64,000 bases of DNA from assembly GCA_020632575.1 (NCBI GenBank), contig JACKFH010000009.1, positions 124,001 through 188,000 on the forward strand, read 5' to 3'. Position numbers and translations under genes: made by a program. Source of the DNA: Candidatus Omnitrophota bacterium. Its GTDB lineage: Bacteria; Hinthialibacterota; Hinthialibacteria; OLB16. The notes beneath the pieces are model-generated. The model worked only from the letters and a program-made list of their open reading frames with translations. It searched no databases and had not been told where the DNA came from. Positions 33,132 through 41,593 of this stretch are shown in pieces; the stretch's first letter is position 1; the number at the start of each line of letters is the position of its first letter.

Positions 33132-34661
33132 ATGTTGCGAGTAAAAGTTATTTTTAGTATTTGCTTGCTGGCTGTGTTCGCCGTCGCGCCCGTCGCGGCC
33201 CAGCAACCCCTGGCCAGCCCGCTCCTCGCCGGATTCGTTCCGGTCGTTCCCGAGCAGGGAATGGAGATCAACGGTGTCCAGAACGGCGGTAACTGGGAAC
33301 CGTATTGCGACGCTTTCGGCGATGGCACCCTTGCCGCCGCGAGCATTCGTGAGGAACTCCCCGGAAACACTCCGGGAACCGAAGCCGGGTTCATCTTCAT
33401 GGCGGACCCCAACAACCAGGTTCAAATCGTGGATGGTTTCTACACGGAAACCAACTTCCCGAACGATCCTTGGAACAGCAACAATGACGTTGCTCGCGCC
33501 TCCGGAAACCCGGCCCGCATCGGTTGCGACCGGACCCCCGGCGGCACCAGCTACATGTTCGCTAACGAAGCCACCCCGTGGGCCTTCGGCGCTCTGTTCC
33601 CGAACTTCAGCCCGGGCATGAACTACACCGCCCAGATGGCGACCGTTCAGTTGTTCAACCGCACCGGTTTCAGCATCACCCCCGCCGCTCTGGCGGAGGA
33701 TCCGAAGTTCGTCCCTGGCGACACCGGTCCCCAGACCGACCAGGATCGTTTCGGTGGCGATGTCATCGGTCTCTCCAATGGTGGCTACTCGGTTATCGTT
33801 GAGGCTCGTTCCACCGCTCACAGCCCGACCGGCGATCGCTGGCGCGCCTGCACCATCTACGATTCCTCCGGGAACCGTGTGACCGGTCCGTTCAATGCCA
33901 ACATTGAGCAGCCGACCGCTCGCACAACCGGTTGGTCGAACATGGCCGCTTACAATGGCGGGTGGGCCGACTACCCCAACCATGAGAACACCCAGAACAC
34001 CAATGGCAACTTCACCATGCAGTTCTGGAACAACGATGGCACTCCGCAGGGCACCTGGGAGTACATCCTTCGCGCGGCTCCTGGCGATCCGCTGGCCCCG
34101 GCCGGTGGCATCACCACTTCCATCAGCGATGGTGGCGGCCAGGGTGGCGCTCGTATCCGCAGCCATCCCGCTAGCAACTACGTCTACTACGTGGGCCGTG
34201 GTTTCGGCGTTGGCGGCGGCGCGAATGCCGGCGTCTACATCACCAAGATCGACGCCACCACCCGTCAGACCGTTGGCGAGGCTTTCGTGAGCGACACCTT
34301 TGACACCGCCGTCGAGCGTGTGATGGCTGGCGTCGATGCCAACGACAACATCTTTGTTTGCTGGGCCGAGGGCGCCACCAACCAGATGATCGGTCGTCTC
34401 TATGACGACACTCTGGCTCCGGTGACCGACGCTTTCTTCTGCTTCCAGAACAGCAACAATGGCAACTTCACCACCCGTCGTCCGTCGTGCGCGATGGCCG
34501 ACGATGGCCGTATCCTGATCACCGGTCGTTTCGAGGGCCAAGGCGCCACTTCCATTCCGGCGTACGCCAACTCCTTCGACGATGACCAAGTCGCGATCGT
34601 TATCCAGATCCCGCAGCCGATCGAAACCTCGGATGTCGAGAACTGGAAACTGTTGGACTAA
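33132..34661 (+). CDS. abundant secreted protein of unknown function
   Basis: A 509-aa protein with signal peptide VKVIFSICLLAVFAVAPVAA, cleaved after about residue 23. The rest is rich in Asn, Gly and Thr, predicted beta-type (GGYSVIVEARSTAH, NYVYYVGRGFGVGGGAN, NDNIFVCWAEGATNQ), with propeller-like spacing, and ends DVENWKLLD. No family is recognised. Codon choice stands out: CGT/CGC for Arg, GGC/GGT for Gly, CTC/CTG for Leu and AAC for Asn, whereas neighbours use CGG, CGA and GGG freely. This is the mark of very high expression. A strong AGGAGGG, a good promoter and a strong terminator agree. It could be a major surface or S-layer-like protein. Confidence 0.93.
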   Translation: MLRVKVIFSICLLAVFAVAPVAAQQPLASPLLAGFVPVVPEQGMEINGVQNGGNWEPYCDAFGDGTLAAASIREELPGNTPGTEAGFIFMADPNNQVQIVDGFYTETNFPNDPWNSNNDVARASGNPARIGCDRTPGGTSYMFANEATPWAFGALFPNFSPGMNYTAQMATVQLFNRTGFSITPAALAEDPKFVPGDTGPQTDQDRFGGDVIGLSNGGYSVIVEARSTAHSPTGDRWRACTIYDSSGNRVTGPFNANIEQPTARTTGWSNMAAYNGGWADYPNHENTQNTNGNFTMQFWNNDGTPQGTWEYILRAAPGDPLAPAGGITTSISDGGGQGGARIRSHPASNYVYYVGRGFGVGGGANAGVYITKIDATTRQTVGEAFVSDTFDTAVERVMAGVDANDNIFVCWAEGATNQMIGRLYDDTLAPVTDAFFCFQNSNNGNFTTRRPSCAMADDGRILITGRFEGQGATSIPAYANSFDDDQVAIVIQIPQPIETSDVENWKLLD

Positions 34662-34704
34662 TCGTTTGATGTAAGTTTTGTACGCAGTTTCAACCAACAT
34701 TTTC

Positions 34705-34735
34705 AAGGGCCGGTCATTTGACCGGCCCTTTTTTC
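34705..34735 (+). terminator. rho-independent terminator
   Basis: AAGGGCCGGTCA pairs with TGACCGGCCCTT around TT and is followed by six T. It ends the transcript of the abundant secreted protein. Confidence 0.95.
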
Positions 34736-34807
34736 ATGTGGGTCGCCACAATTCAGGGACCAAACCCAAGGGGGAAGGTGTCTCGGGCTGGCGGGACTTG
34801 CCGGCTG

Positions 34808-34831
34808 GATTCCCGCCTTCGCGGGAATGAC
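34808..34831. repeat. dRS3-like short palindrome, copy 2
   Basis: GGATTCCCGCCTTCGCGGG followed by AATGAC; ATTCCC-N8-GGGAAT core. Same orientation as the copy at 8021. Confidence 0.85.
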
Positions 34832-34919
34832 AGAGGTTAGACCGTTCGGAATGAAAGAGGTTAGATCGTTCGGAATGACAGAGGTTGGATGGTTGGGAAT
34901 GACGAAGGTTGGAATGCCG
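34825..34919. repeat. tandem array of four 24-bp units
   Basis: Four consecutive units of the form GAATGACAGAGGTTAGATCG plus TTCG, each differing at a few positions, start at 34825, 34849, 34873 and 34897 (the last incomplete). The array begins inside the right arm of the dRS3-like palindrome, so the two repeats are physically joined. Confidence 0.75.
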
Positions 34920-35059
34920 TGCCGTCTGTAGCCGGCAACTCACTTGCCGGGATTCCCCCGCCTTTGCGGTGGGAACTTGCTTGTGCCGTGGGAGGGGCAT
35001 CTTGCCCCGAAAGGCGGGTCCGCTCTTCGCAATGGGAATGCCGCCCCCACCCCGTAAGC

Positions 35060-35095
35060 AAAAACCCCCGGCCGAGAAGAATCCCGACCGGGGGA
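35060..35095 (-). terminator. rho-independent terminator
   Basis: Read on the minus strand, CCCCCGG pairs with CCGGGGG (35088-35094 with 35065-35071) and is followed by TTTTTGC. It is placed to end the FG-GAP gene at 35150. Confidence 0.7.
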
Positions 35096-35115
35096 ATAGC
35101 AGTGCATCGCTAAGC

Positions 35116-35140
35116 GTCATTCCCGCGAAGGCGGGAATCC
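35116..35140. repeat. dRS3-like short palindrome, copy 3
   Basis: GTCATTCCCGCGAAGGCGGG followed by AATCC; inverted relative to the copies at 8021 and 34808. The pair 34808/35116 brackets about 285 bp. Confidence 0.85.
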
Positions 35141-35149
35141 ATCAGCGTG

Positions 35150-36439
35150 TTACTCGCTCTTTTTCGTCACGCCCTTGTTTTCGTAGTAGCGAAGGTTCTC
35201 GGTCGAACGGCCGATCGCCACCACATCCGGCAATCCATCCCCATTCACATCCCCGATAGCGATCGACTCGGTGGCCATGTCGGTGTCGAGCGGGATCGTC
35301 TTGGAGGTGACCTTCGGATCGACTTGCCCGCTTTCGTAGGTGAAATGGAGGTCGTAGACATTCAATCCGGGCTTGTTGTCGGGCGGGGTGTTCTCGCGAA
35401 ATCCGGCGATCAGTTCGTCCTCGCCGTCCTGATCGAAATCCCCCCACCCGATCGCGTGTCCCCCTTTGAGTGTGTCGTCGATCACATGCCGATCCCACAG
35501 TTTGAGTCGCTCGGTCCCATCCTCTTTTTGGCGATTTAGGGTGTAAATCACCGCCTGATGACCGTGCCAAGGTTCGATGGTCCCCATCATCGGATTCCTT
35601 TCGTCGAATTGTCCGATCGCGATCTCTCCGGCGCCGCAAGCGGGGAAGGCCTGCGGATTCCCCGGAGCCACGAGACTCCAATTCCAAATGCCCTTTTTCC
35701 CGAGGTAATCGAATTGGTTGATCCCCGACAGGGCCGCGACCAACACCGAATCCTTGCCGTCGAACTCCCAATCCACCTTGGCCAGCCCATGCGCGATCTG
35801 CAGGTATCGCTCATCGATGACCTCCATCTCCCACTCGTCCTTGAACGGATTCTCGGGGGGCAGGAGTCGAATGAGTCGAAGGCTGGGATTACGGAAAAAA
35901 GGGGGAGTCGACCCTTTCCCCTTCAGCGGGGCCGCGATCAACTCGTTCTTGTCGTCCCCATCCATGTCCGCCCAGAGCAGACGATGCAATGTCGGTTCCT
36001 CGATGATTTTGACATGCTCCCATTCCTTATCCGGCGAGTCCCCCTTTCGCAGCATATACAGCGATCCGCCGGAGGTGGTGTCGTTGATATTCCAATCCGC
36101 CGCCACGGCCAATTCGGGAACCCCATCCCCATCGAGATCGTCGGGGGCCATGTGGATGAAGGTTCCGTCGATTCCATTCGAAACGACATGCTCTTTCCAC
36201 GAAGGATTCTCGAACCAGACGATCTTGTTCGAGGTCATCGCCACCACATCCAACTTCCCGTCGGAATTGACGTCGACCAGATCGACACACCGTCCCGTGC
36301 CGATATCCCCCGAAATCTCATGGATTTCGAATTTCGGAACAGCCGGTTCCGTCTCTTGCGCCCGGGTCGCAAGGGGAGCTGCCGCCAGCGCCCAGATCGC
36401 CAGGCCCATCGCGGCCCAGCGGTTTCGTGTTTCCATCAT
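35150..36439 (-). CDS. secreted FG-GAP/VCBS repeat protein
   Basis: A 429-aa protein read from ATG 36437-36439, which has GGAG upstream; an in-frame TTG lies 27 nt further out. A signal peptide (AIWALAAAPLATRA) ends near residue 27. FG-GAP-type calcium loops appear as DVNSDGKLDVVA, DLDGDGVPELAV, DMDGDDKNELIA, DFDQDGEDELIA and DVNGDGLPDVVA. The repeats span the whole mature protein, so a single propeller is likely. Relatives act as extracellular binding proteins. It ends next to the repeat-rich gap and is not in an operon. Confidence 0.93.
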   Translation of the reverse strand: MMETRNRWAAMGLAIWALAAAPLATRAQETEPAVPKFEIHEISGDIGTGRCVDLVDVNSDGKLDVVAMTSNKIVWFENPSWKEHVVSNGIDGTFIHMAPDDLDGDGVPELAVAADWNINDTTSGGSLYMLRKGDSPDKEWEHVKIIEEPTLHRLLWADMDGDDKNELIAAPLKGKGSTPPFFRNPSLRLIRLLPPENPFKDEWEMEVIDERYLQIAHGLAKVDWEFDGKDSVLVAALSGINQFDYLGKKGIWNWSLVAPGNPQAFPACGAGEIAIGQFDERNPMMGTIEPWHGHQAVIYTLNRQKEDGTERLKLWDRHVIDDTLKGGHAIGWGDFDQDGEDELIAGFRENTPPDNKPGLNVYDLHFTYESGQVDPKVTSKTIPLDTDMATESIAIGDVNGDGLPDVVAIGRSTENLRYYENKGVTKKSE

Positions 36440-36529
36440 GATCCGTTTCTCCAATCCTTGATTCAAAATTAATAAGAATTTCGATTGTCAGTCTATTATG
36501 GCTGGAAGTGGCTTGGGGTTAAACCGAGG

Positions 36530-37630
36530 TCAGACGCTGAACCGGAAGTGCATGACATCGCCGTCCTGTACGACATAATCCTTCCCCTCGATTCGCATCA
36601 ATCCGGCCGCTTTGCAGGCCGCCTCGGTTTTATGTTCGACGTAGTCGTGGTAGGAGATCACCTCGGCGCGGATAAAACCGCGTTCGAAATCGGTGTGGAT
36701 AACACCGGCGGCTTGGGGCGCTGTCGATCCCTGTTTGATCGTCCAAGCGCGCACCTCTTTCGGCCCAGCGGTGAAATAATTGATCAGTCCGAGTGCGTGG
36801 AAACCCTTTCGAATCACCTGATCGAGGCCGCTCTCCTCCGCGCCCAGCGATTCGAGGAACTCGGCCCGCTCCTCGTCCGACATCCCCACCATCTCCTCCT
36901 CGATCTTGGCGCACAGGACCACCATCTCGGCCCCCTCGCTCTCGGCGATTTTTCGCACCGAGGCCACATACTCGTTCTCTTCCGACAAACCTTCCTCGTC
37001 GACATTCGCCGCATAAATGACTTTCTTGGCGGTGATGAACTGCATCTCCTTGTTGAGTGCGCGGAACGCCTCGGTGTCGGTGTCGGGAAAGGAGGAGGCG
37101 GGCCGCCCCTCGGCCAGAAGGTCCCTCAGGGAGTTCGCCGCATCCATGATCGGCTGAAGCTTTTTGTCCCCTTTGAGTTGTTTCCCGAGACGGTCGATCT
37201 TCCGCTCGAGTTGCTCGAGGTCGGCCAGAATCAGTTCCGTTTGAATGACTTCGATATCGTCCGCCGGGCTGGGTTTGGCGTTCACATGGACCACGTTGTC
37301 GTCATCGAAACAACGCACCACATGCACGATCGCCGAGGTTTCCCGAATATTTCCCAGAAATTGGTTGCCAAGCCCCTCTCCCTTACTGGCCCCCTTCACC
37401 AAACCGGCGATGTCCACAAACTCGACTGTGGCGTAGAGGGTTTGAGCCGGTTTGACCAATTCCGTGAGTTTGTCGATCCGCGCGTCCGGCAAGGCCACAA
37501 TCGCCTTATTGGGTTCGATTGTGCAGAACGGATAGTTCGCGGCTTCCGCATTTTGCGCCTTGGTCAAGGCGTTGAAAGTGGTGCTTTTTCCGACATTCGG
37601 AAGTCCAACGATTCCAATCCCTAGAGCCAT
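36530..37630 (-). CDS. ychF: ribosome-associated ATPase YchF (OLA1 family)
   Basis: A 366-aa protein of normal length. The P-loop GIVGLPNVGKST (residues 6-17) is followed by FVDIAGLVKGASKGEGLGN (G3/switch II), the region I motif NYPFCTIEPN, and an NVDE variant of the base-specificity motif (ANVDEEGL), which explains the ATP over GTP preference known for this family. The C-terminal TGS domain is seen in LINYFTAGPKEVRAWTIKQG. ATG 37628-37630 gives the usual MALGIGIVGLPNVGKS start; an upstream TTG is not needed. YchF binds ribosomes and is linked to oxidative-stress control. It is a core gene among accessory ones. Confidence 0.97.
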   Translation of the reverse strand: MALGIGIVGLPNVGKSTTFNALTKAQNAEAANYPFCTIEPNKAIVALPDARIDKLTELVKPAQTLYATVEFVDIAGLVKGASKGEGLGNQFLGNIRETSAIVHVVRCFDDDNVVHVNAKPSPADDIEVIQTELILADLEQLERKIDRLGKQLKGDKKLQPIMDAANSLRDLLAEGRPASSFPDTDTEAFRALNKEMQFITAKKVIYAANVDEEGLSEENEYVASVRKIAESEGAEMVVLCAKIEEEMVGMSDEERAEFLESLGAEESGLDQVIRKGFHALGLINYFTAGPKEVRAWTIKQGSTAPQAAGVIHTDFERGFIRAEVISYHDYVEHKTEAACKAAGLMRIEGKDYVVQDGDVMHFRFSV

Positions 37631-37850
37631 GGTGAGAGTGTTCGGCAATCCTTTTCGATATCGATTGTAAAGGTCCGGACTGTGCCAGAATGAGGGGCGG
37701 ACTTCAATACAAGCGAATTCAGAATTAGTCTTGCCTTTCCGCGTGTTCCACCATGGAAAAAGCTAGGGGAATGTCCTATACTTTTGTTTGGTGGATTTGT
37801 GATGTTTTTTTCCGTACTGTAAGTCTTGCCACTGAACGAGGAGAATGGTG

Positions 37851-40169
37851 ATGGATTCCCGCAGGCTCAATGTCAAACCGTTTTGCCAATTTCTGAAAGG
37901 TGCGTCCTCAATTTTCGTTGTCATGGCCGCCTTCCTGTACGCCAACCAGAGCGTGTCGGCCCAATCGTTTCCAAAATCCGGTCCGACCCCGCCACCCTGT
38001 GTCGATTGTGTCCAAGCAGCCACACTAACGATCGAATGCAGCGGATCGGTTTCCCTCTCCTCGGAGGTTCTAACCTTCATTATTTCGGACCCGGTCACTC
38101 TATCGGGATGCAGTCCCGTCCTATCCAATGAAATTTTTTCGGTCACCATCGATTGCGCCACGTTGAATTTGGGGATTCCCCCCGGAACCGATTGCGGACT
38201 CGCGATTTTCCAACTCTCAGATCTCCTCGCGGACGAAGTCAATAAGAAGGCCGAACAGGTTTTGGGCCTCCATATGTTTACGATGACGCTTGAGAGCCAA
38301 CTTCCCGACAAGGCCGAGATCTCCGTGCGATCCGCCTTTCCATTTAATATTACTGCGACAGCCCCCGAATTCTCCCTGACCCCGGGGCTCTCCTTGCCAC
38401 TCACGCCCTCTTGCCCAATCAACAACATCTGCAACGGAGTCTCCGGGGACGAGAGCGGCGCCTCGACAACGGGTCTCACCTTGGGGTACACCGACAGCGT
38501 TTGCACTGAAGTTTGCACCCCCACGCCGACCGAGACCCCGACCGAGACCTCCACATTCACCCCGACCGACACGCCGACCGAGACTTCCACCTTCACTGAC
38601 ACGCCCACGAACACCCCAACCCCGACCGAAACGCCGACTAGTCCCACGGAAACCCCAACGGACACTCCCACAGATACGCCGACCGGGTCTCCCACAGAGA
38701 CACCGACCGACACACCGACCAATACACCCACGGACACTCCGACCAACACTCCCACGGATACGCCAACATTTACTCCAACGGATACGCCCACGGACACACC
38801 GACAAATACTCCCACGGACACTCCCACGGATACGCCGACCGGGACATTGACCGAGACTCCCACCGCGACTCCGACGGACACTCCAACGAATACACCGACC
38901 GACACGCCAACGGATACGCCGACAAACACGCCGACAGGGTCTCCGACCAATACTCCCACGGACACTCCGACCGACACTCCCACGGCGACTCCGACCGAAC
39001 CAGTCCCATGCGACAGCGGGTACTACATCCTCGATATTTTCGGTGGAAGGCACCGGGTGGGGAATCCGGAAATCATCACGGGAGAACTTTATTTCGGCCA
39101 GCCGATCGCGAGAGACATGGAGAAGGTCTTCTTGGATCAATTCTCCAACAGCGATTCTCATGGACTCGACCTGGTCGTGCTCGATGGGTTCGGCGCGGCC
39201 CACTTCGTGGCGCATCCCGTTGTGGTGCAGCAAGAATTCTACTTCCCGGGGACCACTGAATTCCCAGGCGGACGAGCGGTCGACATTGAAGTGACCACCG
39301 ACGGGCTTGGCTTCTGGGTCTTGACCGATTACGGCGCCATCTTCCGCGCCGGTACGGCGCAGGATCTGGGCGAGCCCGCGCTTGTCGGAAGCACCGGCAT
39401 GATGGGGACTTTGGGATACGATATCCCGACGCCTCCCGACTTCAGGCAATATCTGAATGTCGCCGATGGCGGGGCCGTTCTACGCGCCGTCTCCCTCTTC
39501 GTGGTCGATGTCAATGGCGACAATGACCCCGATGGCTTCGTGATCATCGACTCGATGGGCGGCCACTACCACTACGATGGCGATGGCAATCCGATCCCCG
39601 GCGGTGCGTTCAGCGGAGAGCCGGCCGATAGCCCGCTCAAACTCCTCGATCCGGATATGAACAACGGCGGGTACGCTTGGCCGTTCTTCCCGGGGCTCGA
39701 TATCGCTCGCGACGCCGAGATTCATCCCAGCAAGCAGGGTGTCATCATCCTCGATGGTTGGGGCGGCATTCACCCGGTTCCTGTCGATGTGGAATCCAAT
39801 CCGGTCTATTTCGCCAACAACCGGGTTTCCAACGCCGATCCGACACCGATCTACATGGTCGGTCTCCCGTACATCGTCACGGGATTCGACAACCCCGAGA
39901 CCCCCGAGGATGAGGGCGATGCCTCCACCTATGGCATCGACGCGGCCTCGATCTTCAAAGACCTCGAGTATTGCGGCGATGGGACGGATGGTTTCTACAC
40001 GCTCGATGGGTTTGGCGCCATCTTCGCTTTCGGAACTTCGAGACCGGATCCGCAAGTGCTTCTCGGCCCATTCCCGGGTGGACCGTATTTCTTCCCGTGT
40101 CCGTACGCGATCGATTTCGAAACTTTCGGACCGGATCAAATGGAGATGGACAACCCTGTTAAGAAATAA
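37851..40169 (+). CDS. secreted protein with Thr/Pro linker and C-terminal beta-propeller repeats
   Basis: A 772-aa protein. The signal peptide ends near SVSA (residue 35), then about 185 residues of an N-terminal Cys-containing domain. Residues of about 222-386 are a low-complexity linker of TPTDTPTNTPTETP words. The C-terminal 385 residues contain six similar blade motifs: YYILDIFGGRHRVG, LVVLDGFGAAHFVA, FWVLTDYGAIFRAG, FVIIDSMGGHYHYD, VIILDGWGGIHPVP and FYTLDGFGAIFAFG. These predict a six-bladed propeller. The Thr-rich linker is a likely site of O-glycosylation. ATG 37851 has GAGGAG 8 nt upstream; 37845 is too close to it. Confidence 0.9.
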   Translation: MDSRRLNVKPFCQFLKGASSIFVVMAAFLYANQSVSAQSFPKSGPTPPPCVDCVQAATLTIECSGSVSLSSEVLTFIISDPVTLSGCSPVLSNEIFSVTIDCATLNLGIPPGTDCGLAIFQLSDLLADEVNKKAEQVLGLHMFTMTLESQLPDKAEISVRSAFPFNITATAPEFSLTPGLSLPLTPSCPINNICNGVSGDESGASTTGLTLGYTDSVCTEVCTPTPTETPTETSTFTPTDTPTETSTFTDTPTNTPTPTETPTSPTETPTDTPTDTPTGSPTETPTDTPTNTPTDTPTNTPTDTPTFTPTDTPTDTPTNTPTDTPTDTPTGTLTETPTATPTDTPTNTPTDTPTDTPTNTPTGSPTNTPTDTPTDTPTATPTEPVPCDSGYYILDIFGGRHRVGNPEIITGELYFGQPIARDMEKVFLDQFSNSDSHGLDLVVLDGFGAAHFVAHPVVVQQEFYFPGTTEFPGGRAVDIEVTTDGLGFWVLTDYGAIFRAGTAQDLGEPALVGSTGMMGTLGYDIPTPPDFRQYLNVADGGAVLRAVSLFVVDVNGDNDPDGFVIIDSMGGHYHYDGDGNPIPGGAFSGEPADSPLKLLDPDMNNGGYAWPFFPGLDIARDAEIHPSKQGVIILDGWGGIHPVPVDVESNPVYFANNRVSNADPTPIYMVGLPYIVTGFDNPETPEDEGDASTYGIDAASIFKDLEYCGDGTDGFYTLDGFGAIFAFGTSRPDPQVLLGPFPGGPYFFPCPYAIDFETFGPDQMEMDNPVKK
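38515..39000 (+). repeat. DNA repeat encoding the Thr/Pro linker
   Basis: Degenerate 12-bp units such as ACTCCCACGGAC and ACGCCGACCGAC run through the coding sequence. Synonymous positions vary between units, so the repeat is old or under selection for protein rather than a recent slippage product. Confidence 0.85.
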
Positions 40170-40202
40170 ACGATAGGGATATACTGGGAATTGCCACCCA
40201 GG

Positions 40203-40262
40203 AGGGGAGCGGAAATTGCAGAAACGCAATTATTATCATTATTCCGCTCCCCTTTCCATTTT
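40203..40262 (+). terminator. rho-independent terminator
   Basis: AGGGGAGCGGAA (40203-40214) pairs with TTCCGCTCCCCT (40242-40253) over a 27-nt loop that holds a smaller hairpin, TTGCAGAAACGCAA. It ends in TTCCATTTTT. Confidence 0.8.
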
Positions 40263-40294
40263 TGCACCCTTGATTTTGGGAGAATGACCATAAG

Positions 40295-41575
40295 ATGACC
40301 GCCAATCCGACACGCCGACAATTCATCAAGGCTTCCGGCGCAACCGCTGCGACAGTCTCCCTTTCTCAAATCGCTTGGTCGGAATCGAAGAACGACCAGA
40401 TTACTCTCGCGATTCTCGGGTTGAACGGACGAGGACGTTATTTGGCAGCACAATTCTCGCCCCTCGATGGGGTGGAGATCGCCGCCATCGCGGACCCGGA
40501 CAGTCGGCTTCTCAATGAACGGGCCATGGAGATTGAGGTGCTTTCCGGGAAGAAACCGGATACGGTTCAAGATTTTCGCACGCTTCTCGATCGGAAAGAC
40601 ATTGATGCCGTCGTGGTCGCGACACCGGACCATTGGCACGCGCTCGCCACCATCTGGGCCTGCGAGGCGAGCAAGGATGTTTACGTGGAAAAGCCGGCCT
40701 CCCACAACCTCCTCGAGGGGAAGATGATGATCGAGGCGGCTAAGAGGAATAACCGTGTTGTCCAAGTCGGCACTCAGAGACGCAGCGCCCCATTCCTGGC
40801 CGAGGCAAAAGAGTACATCAAGTCGGGAAAACTCGGCGACATCGGCATGGCGCGAGTCTGGTACATGAGCAATCGCCCCTCCATCGGCAAGAAGAACGAT
40901 TCTCCCACTCCCGAGGGAGTCGACTACGACCTCTGGCTCGGTCCGGCGCCTAAGTCTCCTTTCAATGAAAACCGCTTTCACTACGAGTGGCACTGGAACT
41001 GGGACTATGGCACCGGCGAACTTGGCAACAATGGCATCCATGGACTCGACATGGTTCGTGCGCTCCTCGACATCGATCTGCCGAACCGTGTGACTTCGGG
41101 CGGCGGGCTCCGAATGTATGATGACGATCGAATCGCGCCCGATATCCAGATCTCTACATGGGAGTACCCGCATCTCTCCGTGGTTTGGGAGCATCGTCAG
41201 AGAGGAGGCGGAACCCTCTACGGAAAAAGTTTCGGCGTGGCTCTCTATGGCTCGGAGGAGATTCTGGTTTCAGGTGGAAGCGATTGGGAGGTCCATCGCG
41301 GCAAGGAAATCGAAACCCATAAAGGCAATAACGGAATGGGCGAGCACGTTCTCAATTTTCTGGATTGTGTTCGAACCCGCAAAACTCCCAATGCGAGCAT
41401 CGAACAAGGGCACCTTTCCACCTCGCTCTGCCACACCGGAAACATCGCCTATCGGCTCAGGGCGAATCTGGAGTTCGATCCCGAGAAACAACAGTTCACC
41501 GGAAACGATGACGCTAATGCCTTGCTCGGGAGAGACTATCGCTCGCCTTACACGCCACCCGAGGGATTGGTCTAG
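40295..41575 (+). CDS. Tat-exported Gfo/Idh/MocA-family oxidoreductase
   Basis: A 426-aa protein. The N-terminus TRRQFIKASGATAATVSL is a twin-arginine signal, so the folded enzyme is exported with its cofactor. The Rossmann loop is AILGLNGRGRYLAAQF. The family Lys is in DVYVEKPASHNLL, and WHWNWDYGTGELGNNGIHG holds the conserved His of the active-site region. Exported members of this branch act on glycosides, sometimes by redox-assisted hydrolysis like GH109. GGGAG lies 12 nt upstream of ATG 40295. It stands 18 bp from the end of the convergent GH31 gene. Confidence 0.95.
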   Translation: MTANPTRRQFIKASGATAATVSLSQIAWSESKNDQITLAILGLNGRGRYLAAQFSPLDGVEIAAIADPDSRLLNERAMEIEVLSGKKPDTVQDFRTLLDRKDIDAVVVATPDHWHALATIWACEASKDVYVEKPASHNLLEGKMMIEAAKRNNRVVQVGTQRRSAPFLAEAKEYIKSGKLGDIGMARVWYMSNRPSIGKKNDSPTPEGVDYDLWLGPAPKSPFNENRFHYEWHWNWDYGTGELGNNGIHGLDMVRALLDIDLPNRVTSGGGLRMYDDDRIAPDIQISTWEYPHLSVVWEHRQRGGGTLYGKSFGVALYGSEEILVSGGSDWEVHRGKEIETHKGNNGMGEHVLNFLDCVRTRKTPNASIEQGHLSTSLCHTGNIAYRLRANLEFDPEKQQFTGNDDANALLGRDYRSPYTPPEGLV

Positions 41576-41593
41576 ATCGACTTTATTCTCGGC

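Larger units (their letters stand above)
34662..35149. other. repeat-rich intergenic region
   Basis: No gene is supported. The gap contains a terminator for each flanking gene, two ATTCCC-N8-GGGAAT palindromes in opposite orientation and a tandem array of four 24-bp units, each annotated separately. The remaining sequence (about 34920-35060) is GC-rich and without recognisable features. Confidence 0.7.

Noticed and set aside
33102..34706. 534-codon minus-strand frame opposite the abundant secreted protein
   Set aside because: Produced by the strong codon bias of the sense gene. The sense gene has promoter, ribosome-binding site, signal peptide and terminator.
37763..38983. Long minus-strand frame made of VGVSVGV words
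   Set aside because: It is the complement of the Thr/Pro linker of the gene at 37851; the repeat keeps all frames open. No ribosome-binding site or homology-like pattern.
38515..39000. Possible CRISPR-like repeat array
   Set aside because: Repeats are 12-bp coding units in frame without unique spacers; they encode TPTDTPTN words.
38217..39449. 410-codon minus-strand frame over the same gene
   Set aside because: Arg/Gly/Cys-rich shadow of the linker and propeller coding sequence; the plus strand has the signal peptide, repeats and terminator.
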